64,000 nt of DNA from Plectonema cf. radiosum LEGE 06105 (GTDB lineage: Bacteria; Cyanobacteriota; Cyanobacteriia; Cyanobacteriales; Nostocaceae). Below are positions 1-7,207 of this stretch, in pieces. A model generated the notes under the pieces. That model was not told the DNA's origin. It worked only from the letters and a program-made list of their open reading frames with translations, and did not search any database. Within the stretch, counting starts at the first letter, position 1. Every line of letters begins with the position of its first letter. Made by a program: the position numbers and the translations under genes. The stretch is from positions 1-64,000 of the forward strand of contig NZ_JADEWL010000012.1 in NCBI RefSeq assembly GCF_015207665.1, written 5' to 3'.

Positions 1-3
1 CCC

Positions 4-519
4 ATGTATAAACCTGCTGAAAATACCTCGAATTCCATGTATTACATCAATAGGGAGCGCGTTGTCCGAAGTTTGGAATTTATCCAAGACGCGATTGTAA
101 TTTGTTTGTGTATCGGTTTATTTAGCTTTATGGTGCTGCAAGTGAGAGATATGTTTCTCTCTTTGCTTCCACCTCTACAGTTTCATGCCGTTACCGCCGA
201 TATTCTGTTTTTGCTGATTTTAGTTGAGCTATTCCGGCTGCTAATTATTTATCTCCAGGAACATCGTGTATCTATCGGAGTAGCCGTTGAAGTTTCCATA
301 GTTTCTGCTTTGCGAGAAGTTATCGTTCAGGGTGTTCTAGAAACCAATTGGATTCAAATTCTAGCAACTTGTGTCTTCTTATTAGTTCTAGGAGTATTAC
401 TTGTCCTCCGAGTTTGGCTACCTCCCACTTTTGAAGGTATCGATCCAGAGCAAGCAGTATCTAAACGCTACCGAAATCGAGTTAAACCTGAATTTGTAGA
501 AACCAATGGACATTATTAG
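4..519 (+). CDS. PsiE-like phosphate-starvation-inducible family membrane protein
   Basis: A 171-residue protein with four hydrophobic segments at about residues 30-47, 64-83, 93-110 and 117-135. This layout, with the charged QEHR stretch near residue 85 and an LREVIVQGV-like third helix, matches the PsiE family of small inner-membrane proteins. PsiE is induced by phosphate starvation in enterobacteria, but its biochemical role is unknown and the name should not be read as a proven function here. The ATG lies three bases from the window edge, so the upstream control region is missing and an earlier start cannot be excluded. The gene ends 97 bp before the flavodiiron gene on the same strand, so the two could be co-transcribed. 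Confidence 0.7.
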   Translation: MYKPAENTSNSMYYINRERVVRSLEFIQDAIVICLCIGLFSFMVLQVRDMFLSLLPPLQFHAVTADILFLLILVELFRLLIIYLQEHRVSIGVAVEVSIVSALREVIVQGVLETNWIQILATCVFLLVLGVLLVLRVWLPPTFEGIDPEQAVSKRYRNRVKPEFVETNGHY

Positions 520-567
520 AAATTAAAGTAATGGATAATAGGGAATTGATTGAAAATTTTACTTTGT

Positions 568-612
568 TGCCAATTACCAATTACCAATCACCAATTAGCA
601 ATTACCAAAATT
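568..612. repeat. Short tandem repeat, CCAATTA units
   Basis: About five imperfect copies of a 7-9 base unit (CCAATTA / CCAATCA / GCAATTA) run directly into the start region of the flavodiiron gene. Short tandem repeats of this kind are common between genes in heterocystous cyanobacteria. The copies vary slightly, so replication slippage is the likely origin. They leave little room for a normal ribosome binding site before the ATG at 617. Confidence 0.7.
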
Positions 613-616
613 AATT

Positions 617-2353
617 ATGTCTATTACCTTAACCCCCAATCGAAAAAGAGATGTCCAGGTTGTTGAAATTGGTCAAGATACAATAATTTTGCGATCGCGA
701 ACTTGGGAACGACTCAAGTTTGAGGTTGAGTATTCTCGTCAAAAGGGAACTACGGCAAATTCTTATCTGATTCAAGCTGATAAAAAAGCTTTAATTGACC
801 CTCCTGGTGAGTCTTTTACGGAAATTTACCTTCAGGAATTAAGACAACATCTAGATTTAACTAGTCTAAATTATATTATTCTGGGTCATGTCAACCCGAA
901 CCGCAGAGCGACTTTAGAAGTATTAATTTCTCAAGCTCCTCAAGCTATTATAATTTGTTCTCGTCCGGCTGCAAATGCGCTTAAAACGGCTGTTCCTGAA
1001 TGGGAATCGCGCCTGCAAGTGGTGCGTTCGGAAGATACTCTAGATTTAGGAAGAGGACATCAATTAAAATTTGCTACCGTACCAACTGTTCGTTGGGCTG
1101 ATGGACTTTGTACTTATGATGCTGCGACAAAGATTCTTTATACAGATAAGTTTTTTGGCGCTCATATTTGCGAAGATACCTTATTTGATCGAGATTGGAA
1201 AAGTTTAGATGCGGAACGTCGTTATTATTTTGACTGTCTCCACGCACCCCAAACGAAACAAGTTGAAGCTGCTTTAGAAAAATTTGCGCTGTTCCCGGCT
1301 AAGTCTTATGCTCCCGCTCATGGACCAGTTGTTAGTTACAGTCTCAGTAGATTTACTTACGATTACCGTCAATGGTGTCAAGAACAAAATCAAGAGCTAA
1401 GTGTTGCTTTGCTTTATGCTTCCGCTTATGGAAATACAGCAGTTTTAGCAAGTGCGATCGCTAATGGTTTAATTGAAAATGAAGTCAAGGTAGAATCGAT
1501 TAACTGCGAACTTGCAGACACTGAGGAAATTACCAGCGTTGTCGAAGCTTGCGATGGCTTGATTATCGGTTCTCCTACATTAGGAGGTCATGCACCTACT
1601 CAAATTCAAACTGCTTTAGGAATAATTCTCTCAACAGCAGCTAAAACCAAATTAGCAGGGGTGTTTGGTTCCTATGGATGGAGCGGAGAAGCGATCGATT
1701 TACTAGAAAGCAAGCTCAAAGATGCTAATTACCGTTTGGGGTTTGAATCAATTCGAGTCCGTTTTGCTCCTACACCCTCGATTCTTCAAGAATGCCAAGA
1801 GAAAGGTGCATTATTTGCCCAAAATTTAAAGAAAGCCAAGAAACTGCGGACTCCCCGACAAGTTGTAACCGAAGCTCATGTAGATCGAACCGAACAAGCA
1901 GTAGGAAGGATTGTAGGTTCGTTGTGTGTCGTCACAACTCGCGATCGCGAAGCAGATACTCACAAAGGGGTTTTAACTTCTTGGGTATCTCAAGCAACAT
2001 TTAGTCCACCAGGAATTATGATTGCTATTGCTGAAGAACAGAATGCCGATTTGATGCGTCATTCCGGCGATAAATTTGTGCTAAATATTCTCAAAGAAGG
2101 TAGAAATGTCCGTCGCTATTTTTCCCGTCATAGCACTTTAGGAGATAATCCATTTATCAATCTTTCCAGTAAAAATGCTGAAAATGGCTGTCTGATTCTT
2201 GACGAAGCATTATCTTATTTAGAATGCACTGTACAAAATCAAACTAAATGCGGTGACAGGTGGTTAATTTATGCCGTAGTAGATAACGGTGAAGTCTTAG
2301 AAAATGAAGGATTAACGGCTATCGAACATCGTAAATCTGGTAGTCATTGTTAA
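617..2353 (+). CDS. Diflavin flavodiiron protein, Flv1/Flv2 type
   Basis: The 578 residues show the three-domain layout of cyanobacterial flavodiiron proteins: metallo-beta-lactamase-like domain (about 30-255), flavodoxin-like domain (about 262-405) with the FMN loop YASAYGNTA, and a C-terminal NAD(P)H:flavin oxidoreductase domain (about 430-575). The family reduces O2 to water with electrons from photosystem I or NAD(P)H and protects the photosystems. The usual diiron motif H-x-E-x-D-H reads H91-V-N93-P-N95-R96 here, so the Glu, Asp and second His ligands are replaced. That pattern is typical of the Flv1 and Flv2 subunits, which work with a canonical Flv3 or Flv4 partner. No partner gene is in the window, so I cannot choose between Flv1 and Flv2. 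The 3' end of this gene is duplicated at 5444-5621. Confidence 0.9.
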   Translation: MSITLTPNRKRDVQVVEIGQDTIILRSRTWERLKFEVEYSRQKGTTANSYLIQADKKALIDPPGESFTEIYLQELRQHLDLTSLNYIILGHVNPNRRATLEVLISQAPQAIIICSRPAANALKTAVPEWESRLQVVRSEDTLDLGRGHQLKFATVPTVRWADGLCTYDAATKILYTDKFFGAHICEDTLFDRDWKSLDAERRYYFDCLHAPQTKQVEAALEKFALFPAKSYAPAHGPVVSYSLSRFTYDYRQWCQEQNQELSVALLYASAYGNTAVLASAIANGLIENEVKVESINCELADTEEITSVVEACDGLIIGSPTLGGHAPTQIQTALGIILSTAAKTKLAGVFGSYGWSGEAIDLLESKLKDANYRLGFESIRVRFAPTPSILQECQEKGALFAQNLKKAKKLRTPRQVVTEAHVDRTEQAVGRIVGSLCVVTTRDREADTHKGVLTSWVSQATFSPPGIMIAIAEEQNADLMRHSGDKFVLNILKEGRNVRRYFSRHSTLGDNPFINLSSKNAENGCLILDEALSYLECTVQNQTKCGDRWLIYAVVDNGEVLENEGLTAIEHRKSGSHC

Positions 2354-2647
2354 CTAATATAATTAATAGTGCTTCCCCGATTGCATCGCTCTGAGCAATT
2401 CTATATGAGGTTGCGCTATGTTTACCCATGTCCTTCTTGGACGGGAAATAGACGGAATTTTCCGGACTATCATCCTAATTTTGTACGTAATTACAAGCTT
2501 TTCAGTAGATTTATCGCGGATATTCAGAAATTTCCTGCATAACATCCGAAGCGCGGATATTTACGCAGAATTTTCAAGATGCTTTTACCGCGATCGCCTA
2601 ATTTTTTTTGCGATATGGCAGTAAGCCAGGAGATTTACGTTGCGTGT
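2354..2647. other. Gene-free spacer with a 60-bp repeat copy
   Basis: No convincing gene lies here. The stretch holds the first copy (about 2531-2596) of a ~66-bp sequence ending in TTTTACCGCGATCGCC, whose second copy is at 5325-5392. It also holds the sequence just past the flavodiiron stop (TTGCATCGCT at about 2382), which reappears near 5610. Two overlapping short frames (2363-2545 and 2418-2624) have no recognisable content and I treat them as chance. Confidence 0.6.
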
Positions 2648-2705
2648 ATCGCAATTTTAGTGTCGGGAAATTGGTGTGCGATCAGTTTTCTAGTAATATT
2701 GTTAA
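2648..2705. repeat. 58-bp direct repeat abutting attC-like site A
   Basis: This 58-bp sequence is repeated at 3772-3829 with a single mismatch (A to G at position 37 of the unit). On the minus strand each copy begins exactly where the adjacent attC-like palindrome ends (TTAACAATATTACTAG...). Both palindromes are therefore followed by the same DNA. The repeat may be the original target-site flank, or the conserved start of a cassette. Confidence 0.85.
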
Positions 2706-2788
2706 CGACCCCGTTCACCCGCCGCTAATCACCTCTTGAACTCAATAAAGAAACTCTGTGTGGTCGGTGTGCAACGGGATTGTTAGTC
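2701..2788 (-). other. attC-like recombination site A (integron cassette type)
   Basis: Read on the minus strand, the site starts with GACTAAC, whose TAA is the stop codon of the aspartic protease gene, and ends with GTTAAC. The two ends are imperfect inverted repeats: AATCCCGTTGCACACCG on one side faces the complement of CGGGTGAACGGGGTCGTT on the other. The first arm carries an extra G, like the extrahelical base of true attC sites. About 30 bp of unpaired sequence separates the arms. Stop codon in the R'' box, arm asymmetry and 88-bp length all fit an attC. The outer R' box matches the GTTRRRY consensus only partly. No integron integrase gene is present in the window. Confidence 0.5.
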
Positions 2789-3160
2789 CGTAGTGACTTT
2801 GCGAATTTCGACACAACCGCCCTCAAATATCTGCATTTTTAGTTCATAACCTTCCATCAAGGACATCCCAACAAGGGGTTCTGCATCCGCTTCATCTACT
2901 GGAATGGTTAGCAAGGTATCATCCCAAACGACAACCGCTTCGTGAATGTTGAAGACACACTCACTGCCATCTCCAAGAACCGCACGACCTCGCCTTTTCC
3001 ATTTCAGGTTTAACTCAGCAATTAAGTCAGGAGGCAAGGAAAGCCAGCCATTGAATCCTGTATCGACGATCGCATCTTGCTTAAAGACCTTGCCATCAGC
3101 GCGACGAATTGACAGTGGAATAATCGGCTCAAACTCAACGTTAACAAATCCAGTGATCAT
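2783..3160 (-). CDS. Clan AA (retropepsin-like) aspartic protease family protein
   Basis: The protein has 125 residues from the ATG at 3160. It shows the single-domain retropepsin-like pattern: IVDTGFNGWLSLP near residue 31 carries the catalytic Asp-Thr-Gly, and VGMSLMEGYEL near residue 99 is the hydrophobic-glycine motif of the second half. Such small aspartic proteases are widespread in cyanobacteria, and their substrates are mostly unknown. I chose the ATG at 3160 over the longer frame because it overlaps the stop of the upstream 90-aa gene as ATGA, a typical translational-coupling junction, and because the longer N-terminus is only an out-of-frame reading of that gene. The stop codon lies inside attC-like site A. 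Confidence 0.8.
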   Translation of the reverse strand: MITGFVNVEFEPIIPLSIRRADGKVFKQDAIVDTGFNGWLSLPPDLIAELNLKWKRRGRAVLGDGSECVFNIHEAVVVWDDTLLTIPVDEADAEPLVGMSLMEGYELKMQIFEGGCVEIRKVTTD

Positions 3161-3429
3161 GCAGTTCTCCGTCTGCGTCCGCCAAATCGACGAACGTGAC
3201 GAGAGCCAATGCGAACAATCCAAATTTGAGTATCTGGGTGACGGGCTTCGAGGCGATCGCAAGCTGCTATTTCACTCCTATCAACCTCAAAGTCTCCGGT
3301 CTCAATGTCGATTGCCACAATTTTGCCATGATTGCCTTGCTCAACGTGGGAGCGTACTTGAGTCTCATAAATCTCATCGCCACGTCGAGCAAACTCTTCC
3401 TTGCTGTAGCGGGGTTGTCGAACTGCCAT
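3157..3429 (-). CDS. Conserved small basic protein paired with an aspartic protease
   Basis: A 90-residue protein rich in Arg, Glu and Asp with a strongly basic tail (RRFGGRRRR). It contains the pattern GKIVAIDIETGDFEVD near residue 36, which I know only from uncharacterised small proteins that precede clan AA aspartic proteases in cyanobacteria. Its stop overlaps the protease start by four bases, so the two are certainly co-transcribed. The small size and tight coupling resemble a toxin-antitoxin or precursor/protease pair, but nothing in the sequence proves either. A GGAG-rich stretch precedes the ATG at 3429 on the minus strand. Confidence 0.75.
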   Translation of the reverse strand: MAVRQPRYSKEEFARRGDEIYETQVRSHVEQGNHGKIVAIDIETGDFEVDRSEIAACDRLEARHPDTQIWIVRIGSRHVRRFGGRRRRTA

Positions 3430-3771
3430 CGGCTTGATCTCCTTTCAATGACTCATTAATTCTAACTTGCCTGATGATGCGTCTGAATCATCAATTTTTC
3501 TGATGGTTTGACTTCTCCATAATCTTTGAGCAATTCTTCCCTGCGGGACGCTACGCGAACGAGGTAGTCTTTGGCAAATTGGTCATGTATAAATCGAGTC
3601 ATTTACTGCTGGTTGTGTAGATGCAAATGCTATTATCCTATGATTTTATGGAGTAATTTAAGAGGAATTTTTAAGGATTTGATGGGGAGCGTAAATGTAG
3701 GGCTTGTTAGAGCTGATTGCACTTGATAAAAATAAAAAATCAAGGCTGTATTTTGATATTCTTTCGTGACA
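3430..3771. other. Spacer upstream of the protease pair, with a cyanobacterial repeat piece
   Basis: No gene is seen. The stretch presumably holds the promoter of the minus-strand pair ending at 2783. Around 3541-3566 lies GCGGGACGCTACGCGAAC, a fragment of a common interspersed cyanobacterial palindrome. The rest is AT-rich. The 77-codon minus frame at 3633-3866 runs across the direct repeat and attC-like site B and is best explained as non-coding. Confidence 0.5.
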
Positions 3772-3829
3772 ATCGCAATTTTAGTGTCGGGAAATTGGTG
3801 TGCGATCGGTTTTCTAGTAATATTGTTAA
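3772..3829. repeat. 58-bp direct repeat abutting attC-like site B
   Basis: Second copy of the sequence at 2648-2705, identical except for one base. It sits between attC-like site B and the DNA upstream of the protease pair. On the minus strand it follows the end of the palindrome directly, as the other copy does at site A. Confidence 0.85.
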
Positions 3830-3907
3830 TGGTGGCGCTCGCCGGACGCAGAAACCCATAACTCAACCAATCACTTGATACGTTCCGGTGCAGCGCGGTT
3901 GTTAGGC
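3825..3907 (-). other. attC-like recombination site B (integron cassette type)
   Basis: On the minus strand the site opens with GCCTAAC, a perfect match to the attC R'' consensus RYYYAAC, and the TAA is the stop codon of the hydrolase gene. The inner arms are GCGCTGCACCGGA and TCCGGCGAGCGC, which pair except for an extra base and one mismatch, as in genuine attC stems. The loop between the arms is about 35 bp. The far box reads ATTAAC where GTTRRRY is expected, so that end may be altered or inactive. Together with site A it suggests a cluster of attC sites lacking an integrase. Confidence 0.55.
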
Positions 3908-4948
3908 TGTTTCTTGTTGTGATCCAGTATGCTTTTCTATCGCGTCAAGAATAACAGCCCAGTCGTCGCGATGCAGTTCGTGTCCTGTTCTGGGCAATGG
4001 TAGTAATACAGCATCCGGTATCTCTGCTTGTAATGCCAAGCTATGGGCATAGGGTAAAACACGATCTTCTGTGCCATGAATAACCAGAGTTGGTACAGCG
4101 ATTTCGTGGAGGCGGTTACACCATTTTTCTCCACCTTGAAGCAAGGCATGATTGAAGCTCGTCATGAGATTGGGAGTGCGATCGAAGTCAACCCCAGCTA
4201 ATTCGCGAATAGCTGATTCATCAAACGGATGGGCTGAACCGGACATCAATCGCCACGCACCAACTTGATATTCAATCACTGCCTCACGGTTTGCCCAATC
4301 CAGTTCACTGGCTTTCGCATGATATTCAAGAACAGATGGATCGATACTTGGTATAGTCGGATCGGTGTCAGCCAAGGGTTCCGAGGCGATTAAGGTCAGA
4401 CTTTTGACCCGTTGAGAATGCTTGAGTGCCATGAGTTGAGCTAGAAATCCTCCGAGCGATATCCCCACTAAATGAGCGCTCTCAATTCCATAGCCATCGA
4501 GAACACAAAAAGCATCATCTGCTAGGTCTTCAACGGAATAGCGAATGTGACCAGGCTCATAACTTGTTGAGCGCCCTGTGTCCCGGTGATCGTAGCGAAT
4601 CACATAGCGTCCCAGAGCAGCCAATTGGTAGCAGAAACCTTCTGTCCAGCACACACCTGAAGCCATCGCTCCCATGATTAATAAAATGGGCAGATTGTCT
4701 GGAACACCGAAAGATTCGGAGAAAAGGCGAACTCCGTTATGGCTAATCCATTTACTTTCCATATATCGGTTTTCTGATTGTATCCCCTCTGCTGTAGAAA
4801 TATCTGCTTGAATCCACGCTCCTGCGATTGGCTGATTTCTTGAAACAGAGAGTACATTCTCACCTTTTAAAGCAAAATGTTGAGCAACAGCCGCACCAAT
4901 ACCTCGACTAGCTCCTACAACAAGAATTTGTTTTTTCTCTGATCGCAT
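3902..4948 (-). CDS. Chimeric protein: SDR N-terminus fused to alpha/beta hydrolase
   Basis: The 348-residue frame has two unrelated parts. Residues 1-60 are the start of a short-chain dehydrogenase: [18 protein letters not shown] is the Gly-rich NAD(P) loop. From M63 onward it is a complete alpha/beta hydrolase: oxyanion-side [15 protein letters not shown], nucleophile elbow [10 protein letters not shown], a late Asp in HGTEDRVLP and the catalytic His in GHELHRDD. Such hydrolases usually start at the equivalent of M63 (4762), so the first 62 codons probably come from a broken SDR gene joined in frame. Substrate is unknown. The stop lies inside attC-like site B, and a boundary near 4770 would suit a cassette inserted in an SDR gene. 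Translation could begin at either 4948 or 4762. Confidence 0.75.
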   Translation of the reverse strand: MRSEKKQILVVGASRGIGAAVAQHFALKGENVLSVSRNQPIAGAWIQADISTAEGIQSENRYMESKWISHNGVRLFSESFGVPDNLPILLIMGAMASGVCWTEGFCYQLAALGRYVIRYDHRDTGRSTSYEPGHIRYSVEDLADDAFCVLDGYGIESAHLVGISLGGFLAQLMALKHSQRVKSLTLIASEPLADTDPTIPSIDPSVLEYHAKASELDWANREAVIEYQVGAWRLMSGSAHPFDESAIRELAGVDFDRTPNLMTSFNHALLQGGEKWCNRLHEIAVPTLVIHGTEDRVLPYAHSLALQAEIPDAVLLPLPRTGHELHRDDWAVILDAIEKHTGSQQETA

Positions 4949-5324
4949 TTCGATCTTTCGTGATGATGTTTTTATTGAAATCTAACTATTTATTAACCCG
5001 AAAGTTTCCGCATATCATCCCAAACATTCCAGTCAAATAAAGTATTACAGGTAATTTAGTCATAATATCGAGAATTGTTCTGGATAATCACACTACCGTG
5101 TCACGCTTCGCTAACGTCAATATCTACATATTATACCGAATTTTTCTAGATATACTAAAAACGCTTTAAAACTGTCATTCTGAGCGAAGCGTTCACGTAG
5201 TATGCCCGAAGGGCTTAGAATCTCCGAGATACTTCGCTGCACTACGTTACGCTCAGTATGACATAAGTTCATATTTTACCCGTTTGCAGTATAACTACCT
5301 AAATATGGGTGAATATCCAGAACT
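4949..5324. other. Spacer upstream of the chimeric hydrolase, with repeats
   Basis: No gene is visible. The first 100 bp are AT-rich and should contain the promoter of the minus-strand SDR/hydrolase gene. The middle contains a long interspersed palindrome described separately. No frame longer than about 60 codons has recognisable content. Confidence 0.5.
5176..5264. repeat. Interspersed palindrome, TGTCATTCTGAGCG type
   Basis: The ends TGTCATTCTGAGCG and CGCTCAGTATGACA are inverted repeats enclosing smaller palindromes (GCCCGAAGGGC). This is a common non-coding repeat type in cyanobacterial intergenic DNA. Related copies occur near 42136-42218 and as a half-copy near 48630-48652. Confidence 0.7.
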
Positions 5325-5392
5325 TTCCCGCATAACATCCGAAGCGTGGATATTTACGCAGAATTTTCAAGATGCTTTTACCGCGATCGCCA
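5325..5392. repeat. Second copy of the 66-bp GCATAACATCCGAAGCG repeat
   Basis: This segment matches 2531-2596 almost base for base (one C/T change after CCGAAGCG, a few differences at the left end). It lies just before the duplicated flavodiiron 3' end. It therefore marks the right side of the acquired block, while its first copy marks the left side. Confidence 0.8.
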
Positions 5393-5443
5393 AAATTTCC
5401 GGTAGTTTGTCAGTTATTATTGGTAACAAATACCTACCCAAAA

Positions 5444-5621
5444 TCTGATTCTTACTGAAGCATTATCTTATTTAGAATGCACTGTACAAAATCAAACTAA
5501 ATGCGGTGACAGGTGGTTAATTTATGCCGTAGTAGATAACGGTGAAGTCTTAGAAAATGAAGGATTAACGGCTATCGAACATCGTAAATCTGGTAGTCAC
5601 TAACTAATTGCATCGCTTTGA
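5444..5621 (+). pseudogene. Duplicated 3' fragment of the flavodiiron gene
   Basis: From 5444 the DNA repeats the last ~160 bp of the flavodiiron gene (from 2191) with very few changes: GATTCTTACTGAAGC replaces GATTCTTGACGAAGC, and the stop region is altered from TCATTGTTAACTAAT to TCACTAACTAAT. The homology continues past the stop into TTGCATCGCT. There is no start codon or upstream domain, so it is a non-functional fragment. It lies in direct orientation relative to the intact gene and, with the 66-bp repeat, flanks the cassette-like block. Confidence 0.9.
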
Positions 5622-5626
5622 GTATT

Positions 5627-6298
5627 TTACTTAATAATCCATTTTTCCCAATCAACATTATCATCTTCAGATGATTTATATAATTCTGAGTTCCCAGATG
5701 CAAGTACTTGAGCAATCATTTGCATCGATTTAGTTCGACTCGGCACAGAAAACTCAGAATTAGGATTATAAACATCGGGATGGTGCCAATTATCTAATTG
5801 AATAATTTGCGATAATTCAGCCGGTACTATTTCTCTAAATTCTGTTTCAGTTGCTAAAAGATTGCCACGATATTTGTTTACAAGATGAAGCATTAAATCA
5901 AAATCAATATAATCTGATAAATGAAGATTTCTCGGAACTTGATTTGAGTTAACAATAAATTTTGCTTCACGAATCATTACCGATATAAATTCTGAGATTT
6001 CTTCATCATCAATTTTTAATTCATCTAATGGATATTTGACCGGAAAATAAGTAACAAAAGGTTCGTTTATTAAAATATGGCTGCCAAATGCATGAATCAT
6101 TAGCACTGGTTCAACGCCATTAAAACTATACCAACTAACTATTTGTTCTATCGTCAAAGCCCAATCTTCATCGTTTCTAAATCCGGTGAGACGAGCCGTC
6201 ACCATATCATAATTTATATGATCAAAACCTGGAAAATCCAAGTTATTTGCTGCTTTGTCTAGGCAATTGAGGATATCTTCTGTAGTAAAACTTGTCAT
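5627..6298 (-). CDS. Hypothetical acidic cytoplasmic protein
   Basis: A 223-residue soluble protein without signal peptide or membrane segment. It begins TTEDILNCLDKAANNLDFPGFD and contains LTGFRNDEDWALTIEQI, a layout I associate with uncharacterised bacterial proteins (DUF7003-like, some near immunity proteins of toxin systems). I do not recognise it firmly. The tail is acidic (SSEDDNVDWEKW). It starts right after the duplicated flavodiiron fragment and is divergent from the DUF364-type gene at 6414, with a 115-bp shared promoter region. Confidence 0.7.
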   Translation of the reverse strand: MTSFTTEDILNCLDKAANNLDFPGFDHINYDMVTARLTGFRNDEDWALTIEQIVSWYSFNGVEPVLMIHAFGSHILINEPFVTYFPVKYPLDELKIDDEEISEFISVMIREAKFIVNSNQVPRNLHLSDYIDFDLMLHLVNKYRGNLLATETEFREIVPAELSQIIQLDNWHHPDVYNPNSEFSVPSRTKSMQMIAQVLASGNSELYKSSEDDNVDWEKWIIK

Positions 6299-6413
6299 AT
6301 AAGATTAAGTATTTCTTCCTAAGATAGCATTTTGCTCCAATAACTACATTAATGTTTTATTAAAAGTGTTATTCAAGAAAATAAATTACCATTTACTCCG
6401 ACTATTTATAACT

Positions 6414-7163
6414 ATGATTAACCCGCGTAAAATATACGATTTATTGTTAGATAATGGCACTAATCATACTCAAATAAAAGAACTAATCATCGGTTTAACT
6501 TGGACTTTATGTACAGCAGAAGGTACTGGTTTATGTATGAGTCCAGGAACAGTTACTCGGACGTTACCTTGGTCAGGAACCTTGGTAAATAAATCAATTT
6601 CTGAGTTAGCACCTTGGTTACTTTCTTGGGATAATTATCAAGCAACTGTAGCGATGGCTGCGATTAATTCTGTAGTCAATTCATCTTCTTCTTTACCCGA
6701 AAATGGTACCGTTTTATCTCCTAGTGGTTCCGCAAACTTAGCTGTATTTGAACATTTTCTACCTCAAATTCGTAACAAAAATGTTTGTATAATTGGACGA
6801 TATCCAGGATTAAATAAATATTCTACACAAATGCAAATGAAAGTAATAGAACTTCAACCCGGAGCGGAAGATTTTCCTGCACCAGCTTCAGAATATTTAT
6901 TACCAGAAGCCGAATGGGTATTCCTAACAGCAACTTCTATTGTGAATAAAACCTTTCCTCGTTTAGTTGAATTAGCGAAGAATTCTAAATTAGTTTTAAT
7001 GGGACCAACTGTTCCTTGGTTGCCAGATTTAAAACATATGGGAATCGATTATTTAGCGGGAATTAAAGTTACTAATTTACCAAGTTTAAGACAAACAGTT
7101 GCAGAAGGTGGTGGAATTAGAATCTTTGAAACTGGTATTGAATATTGTGTAGTTGAATTGTGA
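6414..7163 (+). CDS. DUF4213/DUF364 (heavy-metal chelation-type) Rossmann-like protein
   Basis: The 249-residue protein starts at the ATG at 6414 (MINPRKIYDLLLDNG). The longer frame from 6366 adds a basic tail unlike the family. The N-terminal half contains GLTWTLCTAEGTGLCMSPG, and the C-terminal half has the nucleotide-fold-like pattern VCIIGRYPGL and EWVFLTATSIVNKT, typical of DUF364 proteins linked to metal or siderophore handling. The precise reaction is unknown. It stands alone on the plus strand. Confidence 0.8.
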   Translation: MINPRKIYDLLLDNGTNHTQIKELIIGLTWTLCTAEGTGLCMSPGTVTRTLPWSGTLVNKSISELAPWLLSWDNYQATVAMAAINSVVNSSSSLPENGTVLSPSGSANLAVFEHFLPQIRNKNVCIIGRYPGLNKYSTQMQMKVIELQPGAEDFPAPASEYLLPEAEWVFLTATSIVNKTFPRLVELAKNSKLVLMGPTVPWLPDLKHMGIDYLAGIKVTNLPSLRQTVAEGGGIRIFETGIEYCVVEL

Positions 7164-7207
7164 ATCAAAACGTTTATACTTAGTCATATAATGCATCTAC
7201 TTAAAAC

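Noticed and set aside
2783-3262. Longer start for the aspartic protease at 3262
   Set aside because: The extra 34 residues overlap the upstream gene in another frame. The ATGA coupling at 3160 is the natural start.
3633-3866. 77-codon minus-strand ORF
   Set aside because: It runs over the attC-like site and the 58-bp repeat, has no ribosome binding site and no protein-like pattern.
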